9,612 bases of DNA from Pseudomonadota bacterium (GCA_023414975.1 JAEZMI010000029.1:1-9612), one strand, 5' to 3'. Numbered from the stretch's first letter, positions 1 to 9,330 are shown. A program made the numbers and translations. The notes: generated by a model not told the origin, from the letters alone.

Positions 1-157
1 GTCGCAGCCATCCTCACGGATGACCGCAAACGGCCGACCATTCAATCAAATGCCGAAAAGATGGTTGCCAAGGTGCAACCAGTCAGGGCCGCGCATCGCG
101 CGGGATATGCGATTCGGATTGCGCGGCGGGGTCTCAGTGCCCGCCGGCCGCCCGGCC

Positions 158-481
158 TCAGCCTTCGTTCTTGATCTGCTTGATCGCCTCGGCGAGCAGT
201 TCTTCCATGGTCCGGCGAAGGCGATGCTCGGAAACATCCACACCCTTCGCATCGAGATCGCCCCGCACCTTGCGATAGACGTCCTCGTCGCCGGCTTCCT
301 CGAGATCGGCCTCGATCAGTGAGCGGGCATAGGCCTCGGCGTCGGCGCCCGCGAGGCCGAGCTTCTCGGCAACCCACAGGCCCAGAGCCTTGTTGCGGCG
401 CGCATGCGCCTTGAACTTGAGGGTTTCGTCATGGGCGAACTTCGCCTCGAACGCATCTTCGCGGTTATCGAACGTGCTCAT
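158..481 (-). CDS. DUF1476 protein, probable F1-ATPase inhibitor subunit zeta
   Basis: This 107-residue protein matches the DUF1476 family, whose Paracoccus member is the zeta subunit that blocks ATP hydrolysis by the F1F0-ATP synthase. It would act in the cytoplasm at the membrane-bound enzyme. The family pattern is visible: N-terminus MSTFDNREDAFEAKFAHDE (residues 1-19, the segment known to insert into F1), then RRNKALGLWVAEKLGL (28-43), then a helical, acidic-basic C-terminal half ending in EAIKQIKNEG. Length is normal for the family. The only in-frame ATG near the conserved N-terminus is at 481; the ribosome site ahead of it is weak. The gene is alone on its strand here and divergent from purC. 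No clear terminator follows: a GC hairpin at 143-156 lacks a T tract. The family call is secure; the inhibitor role is inferred from family knowledge. Confidence 0.9.
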   Translation of the reverse strand: MSTFDNREDAFEAKFAHDETLKFKAHARRNKALGLWVAEKLGLAGADAEAYARSLIEADLEEAGDEDVYRKVRGDLDAKGVDVSEHRLRRTMEELLAEAIKQIKNEG

Positions 482-840
482 GAAGTGGCCCCGTCTGTCG
501 GAAAGTTGCGGCTTGATTATCGCGTGGCGACACCCAAATCAATGTCAGCGAGGGGCGTCGCCATCCTCCTACGTCAATCTGCCGGTCACCTCGAGCCCGG
601 CCGCTCCGGCGCAGACGAGCCGGGCACCCGTTGCGCGCCGGACTCGCCGTCCTGTTTGTATCCGATTGAGTGATCGGCTAGTGTCCGCGCGTGGGCGCCT
701 GTGCCGAAGCGAACCGAATCGTCGGCGATTGAAATCGCCATCGCGCGGAAGATCGCGTAAACGTGCGGCGCCCCCAGCCGTGAACCCGGAACCGGAGCCC
801 CGGCACCCTAATGGACTTCCTCAACCGACGGTACCCACCC
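482..840. promoter_or_regulatory. Divergent intergenic region, zeta inhibitor / purC
   Basis: This 359-bp gap between two divergent genes must hold the promoters for both, but I cannot place either with confidence. The clearest structure is a perfect inverted repeat at 724-739 (ggcgat-tgaa-atcgcc), about 100 bp upstream of purC; it could be an operator or an RNA hairpin. A TTGAAA overlaps it at 729-734 but has no -10 at proper spacing. Open frames crossing the region show no recognisable protein and no good ribosome site. I see no tRNA or repeat array. Confidence 0.4.
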
Positions 841-1617
841 ATGAGCCGCCGCCGCCGCATTTATGAAGGTAAGGCGAAGGTCCTCTATGAGGGCCCTGAG
901 CCTGGCACGCTGATCCAGCACTTCAAGGATGACGCCACCGCCTTCAACAACAAGAAGCACGATGTCATCGACGGCAAAGGCGTGCTGAACAACCGTATCT
1001 CGGAATACATCTTCCTGAAGTTGAACGAGATCGGCGTCCCGACGCATTTCATTAAGCGGCTGAACATGCGCGAGCAGCTCATCCGCGAGGTGGAGATCAT
1101 CCCGCTCGAAGTGGTGGTGCGCAACGTCGCCGCCGGCTCGCTGTCGACCCGCCTCGGCATCGAGGAGGGCACGCAGCTCCCGCGGTCGATCATCGAGTTC
1201 TATTATAAGAACGATCAGCTCAACGATCCGATGGTGTCGGAAGAGCACATCACGGCGTTCGGCTGGGCGACCACCCAGGAAATCGACGACATCATCGCGC
1301 TCGCCATCCGCGTGAACGACTTCCTCTCGGGTCTGTTCCTCGGCGTCGGCATCCGTCTCGTCGACTTCAAGATGGAATGCGGGCGCCTCTGGGAAGGCGA
1401 CATGATGCGCATCGTCGTCGCTGACGAGATCAGCCCGGATTCCTGCCGGCTGTGGGACATCAAGTCGAACGACAAGCTCGACAAGGATCGTTTCCGCCGC
1501 GACATGGGCGGCCTCGTGGAGGCCTATTCGGAAGTGGCGCGCCGGCTTGGCATCATGTCCGAGAATGAACGCGGCCAGTCTGGCCCGGTTCTGGTGAAGT
1601 CCGAACCCGAAGAGTGA
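841..1617 (+). CDS. purC: Phosphoribosylaminoimidazole-succinocarboxamide synthase (SAICAR synthase)
   Basis: PurC joins aspartate to CAIR using ATP, making SAICAR in cytoplasmic de novo purine synthesis. The 258-residue product has the family's landmarks: RIYEGKAKVLYEG (6-18, nucleotide-binding N-terminal strand region), EVVVRNVAAGS (90-100), RLVDFKMECGRLWEGD (172-187, matching the second SAICAR synthetase signature except for Cys at the position usually Phe) and IVVADEISPDSCRLWD (191-206). Length is typical. I chose the ATG at 841 because MSRRRRIYEGKAK matches the usual start of the family; an in-frame ATG at 811 would add ten residues (MDFLNRRYPP), and neither start has a strong ribosome site. 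It is the first gene of the pur cluster; a terminator-like hairpin lies between it and purS. The C-terminal tail after residue 240 is low in conservation. Confidence 0.96.
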   Translation: MSRRRRIYEGKAKVLYEGPEPGTLIQHFKDDATAFNNKKHDVIDGKGVLNNRISEYIFLKLNEIGVPTHFIKRLNMREQLIREVEIIPLEVVVRNVAAGSLSTRLGIEEGTQLPRSIIEFYYKNDQLNDPMVSEEHITAFGWATTQEIDDIIALAIRVNDFLSGLFLGVGIRLVDFKMECGRLWEGDMMRIVVADEISPDSCRLWDIKSNDKLDKDRFRRDMGGLVEAYSEVARRLGIMSENERGQSGPVLVKSEPEE

Positions 1618-1657
1618 AGCCCACGCCGGGAGCTGCGGCTTCCGGTGGTCTCCTATA

Positions 1658-1727
1658 CCGGATCGGGCATTGAGCCCGGTGCAGGCTGATGATAGGCGGG
1701 GGCCCGGTTGCCCCCGTCTGTGTTTTT
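1658..1727 (+). terminator. Terminator-like hairpin between purC and purS (possible attenuator)
   Basis: A perfect 7-bp stem, cgggggc (1697-1703) and gcccccg (1710-1716) with a 6-nt loop, is followed by tctgtgttttt (1717-1727). That is the form of an intrinsic terminator on the plus strand. A second, weaker hairpin sits just upstream (cgggc 1664-1668, gcccg 1674-1678). The pair lies 47-110 bases after the purC stop and ends 27 bases before the purS start. It may end a share of purC transcripts or act as an attenuator; the T tract is interrupted, so readthrough is plausible. Whether purS has its own promoter downstream cannot be told from sequence. Confidence 0.6.
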
Positions 1728-1754
1728 CACCCGCAAGTTTCCACGAGTGGTCCC

Positions 1755-1997
1755 ATGAAGGCGCGCGTTCTCGTCACCCTGAAATCCGCCGTGCTCGACC
1801 CGCAGGGCAAGGCCATCGAAGGCGCGCTGCGCTCGCTCGGCGTGCCCGGCATCGCCAGCGTCCGCCAGGGCAAGGTTTTCGATGTCGAGCTCGACGGCGC
1901 TGACCAGTCCAAGGCAGAGGCGACGCTTAAAGAAGCCTGCGAGAAGCTGCTGGCCAACACCGTGATCGAATCCTACCGCATCGAGTTTGTCGGGTGA
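1755..1997 (+). CDS. purS: Phosphoribosylformylglycinamidine synthase subunit PurS
   Basis: PurS is the small structural subunit that bridges PurQ and PurL in the three-part FGAM synthase, helping pass ammonia from the glutaminase to the synthase site. The 80-residue product shows the family pattern: VTLKSAVLDPQGKAIEGAL (7-25), a Leu-Gly turn (28-29), VRQGKVFDVELDG (36-48) and a C-terminal VIESYRIEFVG (70-80). Length is typical. The ATG at 1755 was chosen over one at 1689 because the latter would begin inside the terminator-like hairpin and add residues unlike any PurS. A 6-bp inverted repeat (1989-1994 with 2006-2011) spans the stop codon without a T tract and may only affect mRNA stability. 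Downstream lie a small unknown ORF, purQ and purL. Confidence 0.95.
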   Translation: MKARVLVTLKSAVLDPQGKAIEGALRSLGVPGIASVRQGKVFDVELDGADQSKAEATLKEACEKLLANTVIESYRIEFVG

Positions 1998-2029
1998 TAG
2001 ACTGACCCGACGCTAGGGAAGCCCGGACC

Positions 2030-2262
2030 ATGGCCGACGTCACCAACGAGCTGCTGTTCGAGGTCCTGAAATCGATTCAGGAGCCCCTGGGCAAACTCGA
2101 CAATAAGGTCGACGAGGTGAAGCTGGAGCTTCCGGCCATCCGCACGCATCAGATCGCGATGCAGCAGGACATCCACAACATCTATGCGACGCTCACGCGG
2201 CATGACACCCGGCTGGACCGGACCGAACGCCGTCTTGAACTGACCGAAAGCCCGCTCGTCCC

Positions 2263-2266
<4 letters not shown>
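2030..2266 (+). CDS. Small helical/coiled-coil protein of unknown function between purS and purQ
   Basis: I do not recognise this 78-residue protein. It is highly charged and apparently all-helical. Leu, Ile and Val fall at 3-4-residue spacing through LLFEVLKSIQEPLGKLDNKV (8-27), and the C-terminal part RHDTRLDRTERRLEL (57-71) also looks coiled-coil-like. It has one Pro in the middle (35) and one near the start (19), no Cys, no signal peptide and no membrane segment. Evidence that it is real: a ribosome site (gggaag, about ten bases ahead of the ATG), codon use like its neighbours, a tight place between purS (32-bp gap) and purQ, and a 4-bp ATGA overlap with the purQ start, which suggests translational coupling. 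A role in assembling or regulating the PurSQL complex is only a guess from position. It could equally be an unrelated small oligomerising protein. Confidence 0.75.
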
Positions 2267-2961
<695 letters not shown>

Positions 2962-3016
2962 GGATCTTCCCTCACCGGCCCGCCCCGCCTCGCCCCGCAA
3001 ACGTAAGACGGCCCGC

Positions 3017-5227
<2,211 letters not shown>

Positions 5228-5240
5228 GGGAGCATCATCC

Positions 5241-5474
5241 ATGGCGATGGAAGCGGCCGAAATCGAACGGCTGATCCGTGAGGGCTTGCCGGATGCGTCG
5301 GTGGAGATCCGTGATCTCGCCGGCGATGGCAACCACTATGCCGCCACGGTGGTCTCCGAAAGCTTCCGCGGCAAGAGCCGCGTACAGCAGCACCAGATGG
5401 TTTATGCCGCGCTCAAGGGGCAGATGGGCGGTATCTTGCACGCCCTTGCGCTCCAGACCAATGTGCCGGACTGA
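5241..5474 (+). CDS. bolA: BolA family protein (IbaG-like)
   Basis: This is a 77-residue BolA-fold protein. Such proteins bind monothiol CGFS glutaredoxins through a shared [2Fe-2S] cluster and take part in iron-sulfur trafficking or iron sensing in the cytoplasm. Seen directly: a short N-terminal helix (AEIERLIREGLP, 6-17), VEIRDLAGDGNHYAATVVS (21-39) with His32 at the loop position that can be a cluster ligand, then SFRGKSRVQQHQMVYAALKG (41-60), the family's most conserved block, and LHALAL (66-71). The short loop before GNHY favours the IbaG/BolA-H type over long BolA, but the subtype is not certain. A good ribosome site (gagggag, 5226-5232) overlaps the purL stop and fixes the start at 5241, not at upstream in-frame ATGs inside purL. 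grxD follows after 56 bp. Confidence 0.93.
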   Translation: MAMEAAEIERLIREGLPDASVEIRDLAGDGNHYAATVVSESFRGKSRVQQHQMVYAALKGQMGGILHALALQTNVPD

Positions 5475-5530
5475 ACGCGGCCACGCCGCTCCACTACGTC
5501 CCCATCAGGGATCGCCAGAAGGGCAATGCC

Positions 5531-5869
5531 ATGAGCATCCATGATTTCATCGACAGCCAGGTGAAGAGCAACGACGTCGTCGTCTTCATGAAGGGCACGC
5601 CGCAATTTCCCATGTGCGGCTTCTCCGGCCAGGTGGCTCACATCTTCAATCTGCTTGGTGTCGACTATAAGGGCATCAACGTGCTCGACTCCGATGAGAT
5701 CCGCAACGGGATCAAGGAGTATACGAGTTGGCCGACAATCCCGCAGGTCTTCGTCAAGGGTGAGTTCGTCGGCGGCTGCGACATTCTCCGCGAGATGTAT
5801 CAGGCTGGCGAGTTGCAGACCCTGCTGGAAGAAAAGGGCGTCGTCGTCGCCGGCCGGGCCACGGCCTGA
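5531..5869 (+). CDS. grxD: Monothiol CGFS glutaredoxin, Grx4/GrxD family
   Basis: A 112-residue single-domain monothiol glutaredoxin. The family holds a glutathione-ligated [2Fe-2S] cluster and hands it to target proteins or shares it with BolA. The sequence has KGTPQFPMCGFSG (21-33), with the CGFS site at 29-32, then TSWPTIPQVFVKGEFVGGCD (65-84), the glutathione-binding TIPQ loop and GG-C-D block. Length is typical for the single-domain form. The start ATG at 5531 follows a ribosome site agaaggg about 8 bases upstream. It is the last gene of the plus-strand cluster and is followed by an intrinsic terminator. Its place next to bolA agrees with the known physical partnership of the two families. 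Confidence 0.96.
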   Translation: MSIHDFIDSQVKSNDVVVFMKGTPQFPMCGFSGQVAHIFNLLGVDYKGINVLDSDEIRNGIKEYTSWPTIPQVFVKGEFVGGCDILREMYQAGELQTLLEEKGVVVAGRATA

Positions 5870-5893
5870 ACGACCGCGATATCGCCGACATTC

Positions 5894-5923
5894 GGGGCAC
5901 CAAGGGTGCCCCGTTCTGTTTTA
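5894..5923 (+). terminator. Intrinsic terminator after grxD
   Basis: A perfect 8-bp stem, ggggcacc (5894-5901) and ggtgcccc (5905-5912) with loop aag, is followed by gttctgtttta. It ends the pur-bolA-grxD cluster 25 bp after the grxD stop. Its T tract runs into the stop codon of the convergent LysR gene (5921-5923). On the other strand no T tract follows the stem, so it should act mainly on plus-strand transcripts. Confidence 0.85.
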
Positions 5924-6820
5924 GCCCGTCGACGGGCGAAAATGCTCTTCGATCCAGGAAAGAAAGCTTTCGCCCGCGGGTGGCAACGCCGCGAAGCGGC
6001 GAGCCACCAGCCAATAGGCGCCGAAGGGAATGTCGAGCGTGAAGGGGCGTATCAATTCGCCACGGGCGAGCGCGTCGGCGGCTAGACGCTCATCCGAGAG
6101 CGCCACGCCTTGGCCGCGCAGCGCCGCTTGCAATGTGAGCCCGCCCTCCGCATAGACAAGCCCGCGCAGCGCTGTGGCCGGCGCGGCGACGCCGGCGGCG
6201 GCAAACCACTGCCCCCAGACATCCCGCCGCTCTTCATGCACGAGCGGATAGGCCAGCAACTCTTCCGGCTGCATCAATGTATCGCCGTGCCGCAGCAGGG
6301 AGGGGGCAAGCACGGGCGTCAGACGTGTGGTGAAGAGCAGGCGGCTCTCCACCCTCGGCCATCGGCTCTGCGTCTCGCTGTGACGGATGGCGACCGCCGG
6401 ATCGCGCCCGCGAAATTCATAGAAGCGACGATCGGTATCGATGTCGAGATCAATGCCGGGATGCCGCCGCTGAAAATCGGCCAGATGAGGCATCAGCCAG
6501 CACGAGGCGAAGGACGGCTCGCAACTGACGATCAGCGTCGGCTGATCCTCCGCCCTGCGCAGGCGGTCGAGGCAATCGCCGATGCTGTCGAAGGATGTTG
6601 TAAGCAGCGACCGCAGTTCCTCACCTGCCGGTGTCAGCACCACCGCGCGATGAACCCGCTCGAAGAGCGGGCGGCCGATCGCAGCTTCGAGCTCGCGGAC
6701 CTGCCGGCTCACGGCCGCCTGCGAGATGAGGAGTTCCGCGGCGGCCTGCGTAAAGCTTCGATGCCGTGCGGCCACCTCAAAGCTGCGCAATGCCGTAAGC
6801 GGAAGCCGGCCCCGTTTCAT
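5921..6820 (-). CDS. LysR-family transcriptional regulator, GcvA-like
   Basis: A 299-residue LysR-type regulator: N-terminal winged helix-turn-helix for DNA binding, then a periplasmic-binding-like effector domain. The opening RLPLTALRSFEVAARHRSFTQ (5-25) with AAAELLISQAAVSRQVRELE (26-45) and GRPLFERVHRAVVLTPAGEE (49-68) is the typical DNA-binding domain. The LPLTALRSFEVAARH form places it near the GcvA group. The effector domain (about 92-295) includes the segment SRLLFTTRLTPVLAPSLL. I chose the ATG at 6820, preceded by gagg about 8 bases upstream; an open frame extends to 6952, but that extension does not resemble a LysR N-terminus. The effector and target are unknown: no convincing metabolic gene is divergent from it here, so autoregulation or a remote target is possible. 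Confidence 0.93.
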   Translation of the reverse strand: MKRGRLPLTALRSFEVAARHRSFTQAAAELLISQAAVSRQVRELEAAIGRPLFERVHRAVVLTPAGEELRSLLTTSFDSIGDCLDRLRRAEDQPTLIVSCEPSFASCWLMPHLADFQRRHPGIDLDIDTDRRFYEFRGRDPAVAIRHSETQSRWPRVESRLLFTTRLTPVLAPSLLRHGDTLMQPEELLAYPLVHEERRDVWGQWFAAAGVAAPATALRGLVYAEGGLTLQAALRGQGVALSDERLAADALARGELIRPFTLDIPFGAYWLVARRFAALPPAGESFLSWIEEHFRPSTG

Positions 6821-7144
6821 CCATAACCTCAAGTCATGTGACAGCGATGATAAGCTCGTTTGTCGAGATGCGGCAACCCGCGTCACATGGGGCCAGGGAG
6901 ATGCCGCCATGCTCACGAACTTGCTGAATGTAATGACGCAGACCATTGCCATAGCGACGTTTCAGCCTCCAGCGCTTCGCCCGGCGAACCCGCACGGGGA
7001 AGAGGCACGCCAGTCGTGCGTAGCTGATGTCGCCCCGGCCACCGAGCCCCTGCGTCGACCGAACGGAGAAGAACTCGGAAGCGACGTCGAAACGCCGAGG
7101 ATTGGCGCGGCTGCGTCTCGGCCGCTGAGGAACCCGTGACCAAC
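6821..7144. promoter_or_regulatory. LysR upstream region with 8-bp inverted repeat; no clear gene
   Basis: The stretch between the LysR start and the rpsD terminator holds no gene I can recognise. Directly visible are a perfect inverted repeat catgtgac (6835-6842) / gtcacatg (6882-6889), and inside it a smaller dyad ctcg-tttgt-cgag (6855-6867). These are in the right place to be operator elements for the regulator itself. An open frame on the plus strand from an ATG at 6910 to 7139 (76 residues, ribosome-site-like ggga about ten bases ahead) is divergent from the regulator. It has no recognisable domain and mixed codon use. A short hairpin gcacg/cgtgc lies at 7005-7019. No tRNA fold was seen. 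Confidence 0.4.
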
Positions 7145-7169
7145 AAAAAAGCCGCCCCGAAGGGCGGCT
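7145..7169 (-). terminator. Intrinsic terminator of rpsD
   Basis: On the minus strand an 8-bp stem (7162-7169 with 7150-7157) and a 4-nt ttcg loop is followed at once by tttttt and gttgg: a strong rho-independent terminator. It starts about 28 bp after the rpsD stop. A smaller inverted repeat, gatcct/aggatc (7184-7199), overlaps the rpsD stop codon just upstream. Confidence 0.92.
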
Positions 7170-7197
7170 TTCTCGTTTCTCGCGATCCTGAGAAGGA

Positions 7198-7815
7198 TCA
7201 GCGCGAATAGTATTCGACCACGAGGTTCGGCTCCATCACGACGGGATAGGGCACCTCGTTGAGCTCGGGCACGCGCACGAACTTGGCGGTCAGCTTGTTG
7301 CCGTCGACTTCCAGATAGTCCGGAACGTCGCGCTCGCCGGAGGCGGCGGCCTCGATCACGAGGGCGAGCTGCTTCGAGGCTTCCTTCACCTCGATCACGT
7401 CGCCGACCTTGACCTTGTAGCTCGGGATGTTGACGCGCTGGCCGTTCACCTTGACGTGGCCGTGGCTCACGAACTGGCGGGCGGCGAAGACGGTCGGAAC
7501 GAACTTGGCGCGGTAGACGACCGCGTCGAGACGGCGCTCCAGCAGGCCGATCAGGTTGGCGCCGGTGTCGCCCTTGAGGCGCGAGGCTTCAACATAGATG
7601 GCGTGGAACTGCTTCTCGCCGATCGAGGCGTAATAGCCCTTCAGCTTCTGCTTGGCGCGCAGCTGCACGCCGAAGTCGGAAAGCTTGCCCTTGCGGCGCT
7701 GGCCGTGCTGGCCGGGGCCGTATTCACGCTTGTTGATGGGGCTCTTCGGGCGACCCCAGATATTCTCGCCCATACGGCGGTCAAGCTTGTGCTTGGCCGA
7801 AACGCGCTTGCTCAT
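7198..7815 (-). CDS. rpsD: 30S ribosomal protein S4
   Basis: S4 is a primary 16S rRNA-binding protein that nucleates assembly of the 30S subunit body and helps guard decoding accuracy. The 205-residue product starts MSKRVSAKHKLDRRMGENIWG and ends VVEYYSR, as alphaproteobacterial S4 does. The S4 signature LERRLDAVVYRAKFVPT (92-108) leads into the S4 RNA-binding domain (about 92-156, with RQFVSHGHVKVNGQRVNIPS at 113-132). No cysteine occurs in the protein, so it is the zinc-free form. The ATG at 7815 is fixed by a ribosome site gaagagga about ten bases upstream; the frame stays open upstream, but that part does not resemble S4. It stands alone, outside the large ribosomal operons, with its own promoter, a long leader and a terminator. 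Confidence 0.98.
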   Translation of the reverse strand: MSKRVSAKHKLDRRMGENIWGRPKSPINKREYGPGQHGQRRKGKLSDFGVQLRAKQKLKGYYASIGEKQFHAIYVEASRLKGDTGANLIGLLERRLDAVVYRAKFVPTVFAARQFVSHGHVKVNGQRVNIPSYKVKVGDVIEVKEASKQLALVIEAAASGERDVPDYLEVDGNKLTAKFVRVPELNEVPYPVVMEPNLVVEYYSR

Positions 7816-7961
7816 GCGCTGGTCCTCTTCGCAAGGTTGCGGTTTGGATCGCGCCCCCTCCTCTCCTCCCTTGCGGGAAGTGACAGGCCCTGCCCGAACG
7901 CGCCGGTCAGGTCCACGGGTGCGTGAAACACCAAGCGGGGCCGTTGCCAGCCCCGCGAGTG
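7816..7961 (-). promoter_or_regulatory. Structured 5' leader of rpsD
   Basis: From the predicted start point near 7961 to the ATG, the mRNA leader would be about 145 nt. It has two clear hairpins: a 7-bp stem gcggggc/gccccgc (7950-7956 with 7935-7941, 8-nt loop), and a 6-bp stem with a gcaa tetraloop (7875-7880 with 7865-7870). The second hairpin runs into a purine tract (mRNA gggaggagaggaggggg, 7870-7854) about 40-55 nt before the start codon. In other bacteria S4 represses translation through leader structures; whether this leader does the same is inference. Confidence 0.5.
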
Positions 7962-7967
7962 AGCGGG

Positions 7968-7996
7968 TGCATAGTCGCAAAAGGCTGGCAGGTCAA
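7968..7996 (-). promoter_or_regulatory. Predicted sigma70-type promoter of rpsD
   Basis: Read on the minus strand, the -35 element is TTGACC (7996-7991) and the -10 element is TATGCA (7973-7968), with an ideal 17-bp spacer. Transcription would begin near 7961. It is the best promoter match in the window and faces rpsD, which allows rpsD to be expressed apart from the genes upstream. Confidence 0.75.
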
Positions 7997-8024
7997 GGGC
8001 GCGGGCTGCTGCGTTGGCAAGTTC

Positions 8025-8046
8025 GCGGGCCCGATTGGACGCCCGC
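8025..8046 (-). other. Hairpin directly after the lytic transglycosylase stop
   Basis: A perfect 6-bp GC stem, gcgggc (8046-8041 on the minus strand) and gcccgc (8030-8025) with a 10-nt loop, abuts the stop codon. No T tract follows, so it is a weak candidate for a terminator or 3' stabiliser. It lies just upstream of the rpsD promoter. Confidence 0.35.
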
Positions 8047-9330
8047 TCAACGCCCCTTGCGCAGGGCGGCGAGCACGTCGAGGCTGGCATAGCCGTCGGG
8101 TTCCAGGCCGATCTTCTTCTGGAAATTCGCCACCGCGCGCATGGTCATATTGCCCACGCGCCCATCGGTGCCGCCCGTGTCGAAGCCGGCGCGGCTGAGG
8201 CGGCGCTGCACCTCCTGGATTTCCGCCAGGGTCAACGCCCGCTCCCCGCCCGGAAAGGGTGTGATGAAAGGATCGCCGCCCAGCACCCGGTCGCCGAGAT
8301 GACAGACCGCGAGGGCATAGTTCATGGAAGGGTTGTAGCTGCGCACCGCATAGAAATTCTGCGTCAGCAGGAAGCACGGCCCTTCCGGACCGACCGGCGC
8401 CCACAGCCGCGCCGTAGCCTTCGGATACTCGAACCGCCCTCCCCCGGCTGGCGTCACCCCGGCCTTGGCCCAGTCGGCGACGCTGCGGCGGATCTTGTTG
8501 TCGGCGAGCGCTTCGGACACGCCGTCCATGCGGACCTCGAAGCCCCAGGGCAGGCCGCGCTGGTAACTGCCACGCTTGATGAGATAACGCGAGGAACCCG
8601 CCAGCGCGTCCGGCACGGAATAGGGCGAGGGCGCGCCGTCGCCATCGTAATCGACGCCGAGATTAAGCCAGACCTCCGGCATCCATTGCGTGTGGCCCAT
8701 GGCCCCGGCCCAGGAACCCTGCATCTCCTCCGGTTCGGCCCAGCCGCGCTGGACGATGGCGAAGGCGTTGAGGAACTCCGTCTCCCAGTATTTGCGCCGG
8801 CGCGGCTCGCCCCAGGCGAGGGCCGCCAGCGAGGGAAAAACCGGGCGCATATGATCGGGGTCGAGCACAAGCTCGCCGAAGGCGCTCTCCATGCCCCACA
8901 GGCCGAGCAGCACATCCGGCTCGACGCCGAAGTCCCCCTGCAGGCGCTTCAGCAGCGCCGCGTTCTTCTGCGCCGCCGCGCGGCCGGTATTGAGCCGCCA
9001 GTCGGAGATGCGGCGGTTGAGATATTGCCAGAGCTGCTCGCGAAATTCCGGCTGCGCGCTGTCCTTCGCATAGACCGAAACGTCCGGCTTCAGCCCGCGC
9101 GTGACCTTGTCATAGACCGCATCGGAAATGCCGCGCGCACGGGCCCGTGCGCGGAATTCACCGACCCACACCTCGAAGGGCTTTGCCGCCTGCTGCGCGC
9201 CCGCCGTGCCGAGACCGAACGCTCCCGCGCCAGCGAGCGCCGCGCCGGCGATCAACAAACGCCGCCGGCTCAAATTTTCCGGCGCCGTCTCCAAGGGCAG
9301 TGTCGCGGGCGGCATGCGCAATAAGGTCAC
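8047..9330 (-). CDS. Tat-exported lytic murein transglycosylase, MltB-like, with peptidoglycan-binding domain
   Basis: This enzyme should cleave the MurNAc-GlcNAc bond of peptidoglycan in the periplasm, giving 1,6-anhydro ends. The product is 427 residues. In order: a signal peptide with a twin-arginine-like SRRRLLIAG (21-29), a hydrophobic stretch and likely cleavage after AGA (43-45); an SLT_2/MltB-type catalytic domain (about 50-350) with LLGLWGMESAFGE (141-153), where Glu148 is the expected acid, and GSWAGAMGHTQWMPEVWL (205-222); and a C-terminal PG_binding_1 domain (about 366-425). I start it at the GTG at 9330 because gagagga lies 7 bases upstream; an ATG at 9315 would be too far from that site. 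With no Cys at the cleavage site it should be soluble, not a lipoprotein like MltB itself. The probable glutamate racemase gene is 91 bp upstream on the same strand. Confidence 0.92.
   Translation of the reverse strand: MTLLRMPPATLPLETAPENLSRRRLLIAGAALAGAGAFGLGTAGAQQAAKPFEVWVGEFRARARARGISDAVYDKVTRGLKPDVSVYAKDSAQPEFREQLWQYLNRRISDWRLNTGRAAAQKNAALLKRLQGDFGVEPDVLLGLWGMESAFGELVLDPDHMRPVFPSLAALAWGEPRRRKYWETEFLNAFAIVQRGWAEPEEMQGSWAGAMGHTQWMPEVWLNLGVDYDGDGAPSPYSVPDALAGSSRYLIKRGSYQRGLPWGFEVRMDGVSEALADNKIRRSVADWAKAGVTPAGGGRFEYPKATARLWAPVGPEGPCFLLTQNFYAVRSYNPSMNYALAVCHLGDRVLGGDPFITPFPGGERALTLAEIQEVQRRLSRAGFDTGGTDGRVGNMTMRAVANFQKKIGLEPDGYASLDVLAALRKGR

Noticed and set aside
1..157. Possible gene fragment at the left edge
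   Set aside because: One frame stays open from base 1 to about 171 on the plus strand, but the translation is Arg-rich with no recognisable motif and runs into the zeta inhibitor gene on the opposite strand. I treat the stretch as intergenic.
6821..7140. tRNA or small structured RNA in the LysR-rpsD gap
   Set aside because: No cloverleaf, no TTCGAATC-like T loop and no covarying stem set could be drawn; only isolated 5-8-bp inverted repeats.
8014..9324. 436-residue plus-strand open frame
   Set aside because: It lies entirely antisense to the lytic transglycosylase gene, whose domains are clear. Long antisense frames are expected in GC-rich DNA, and the translation shows only Arg/Ala/His-rich sequence with no domain.
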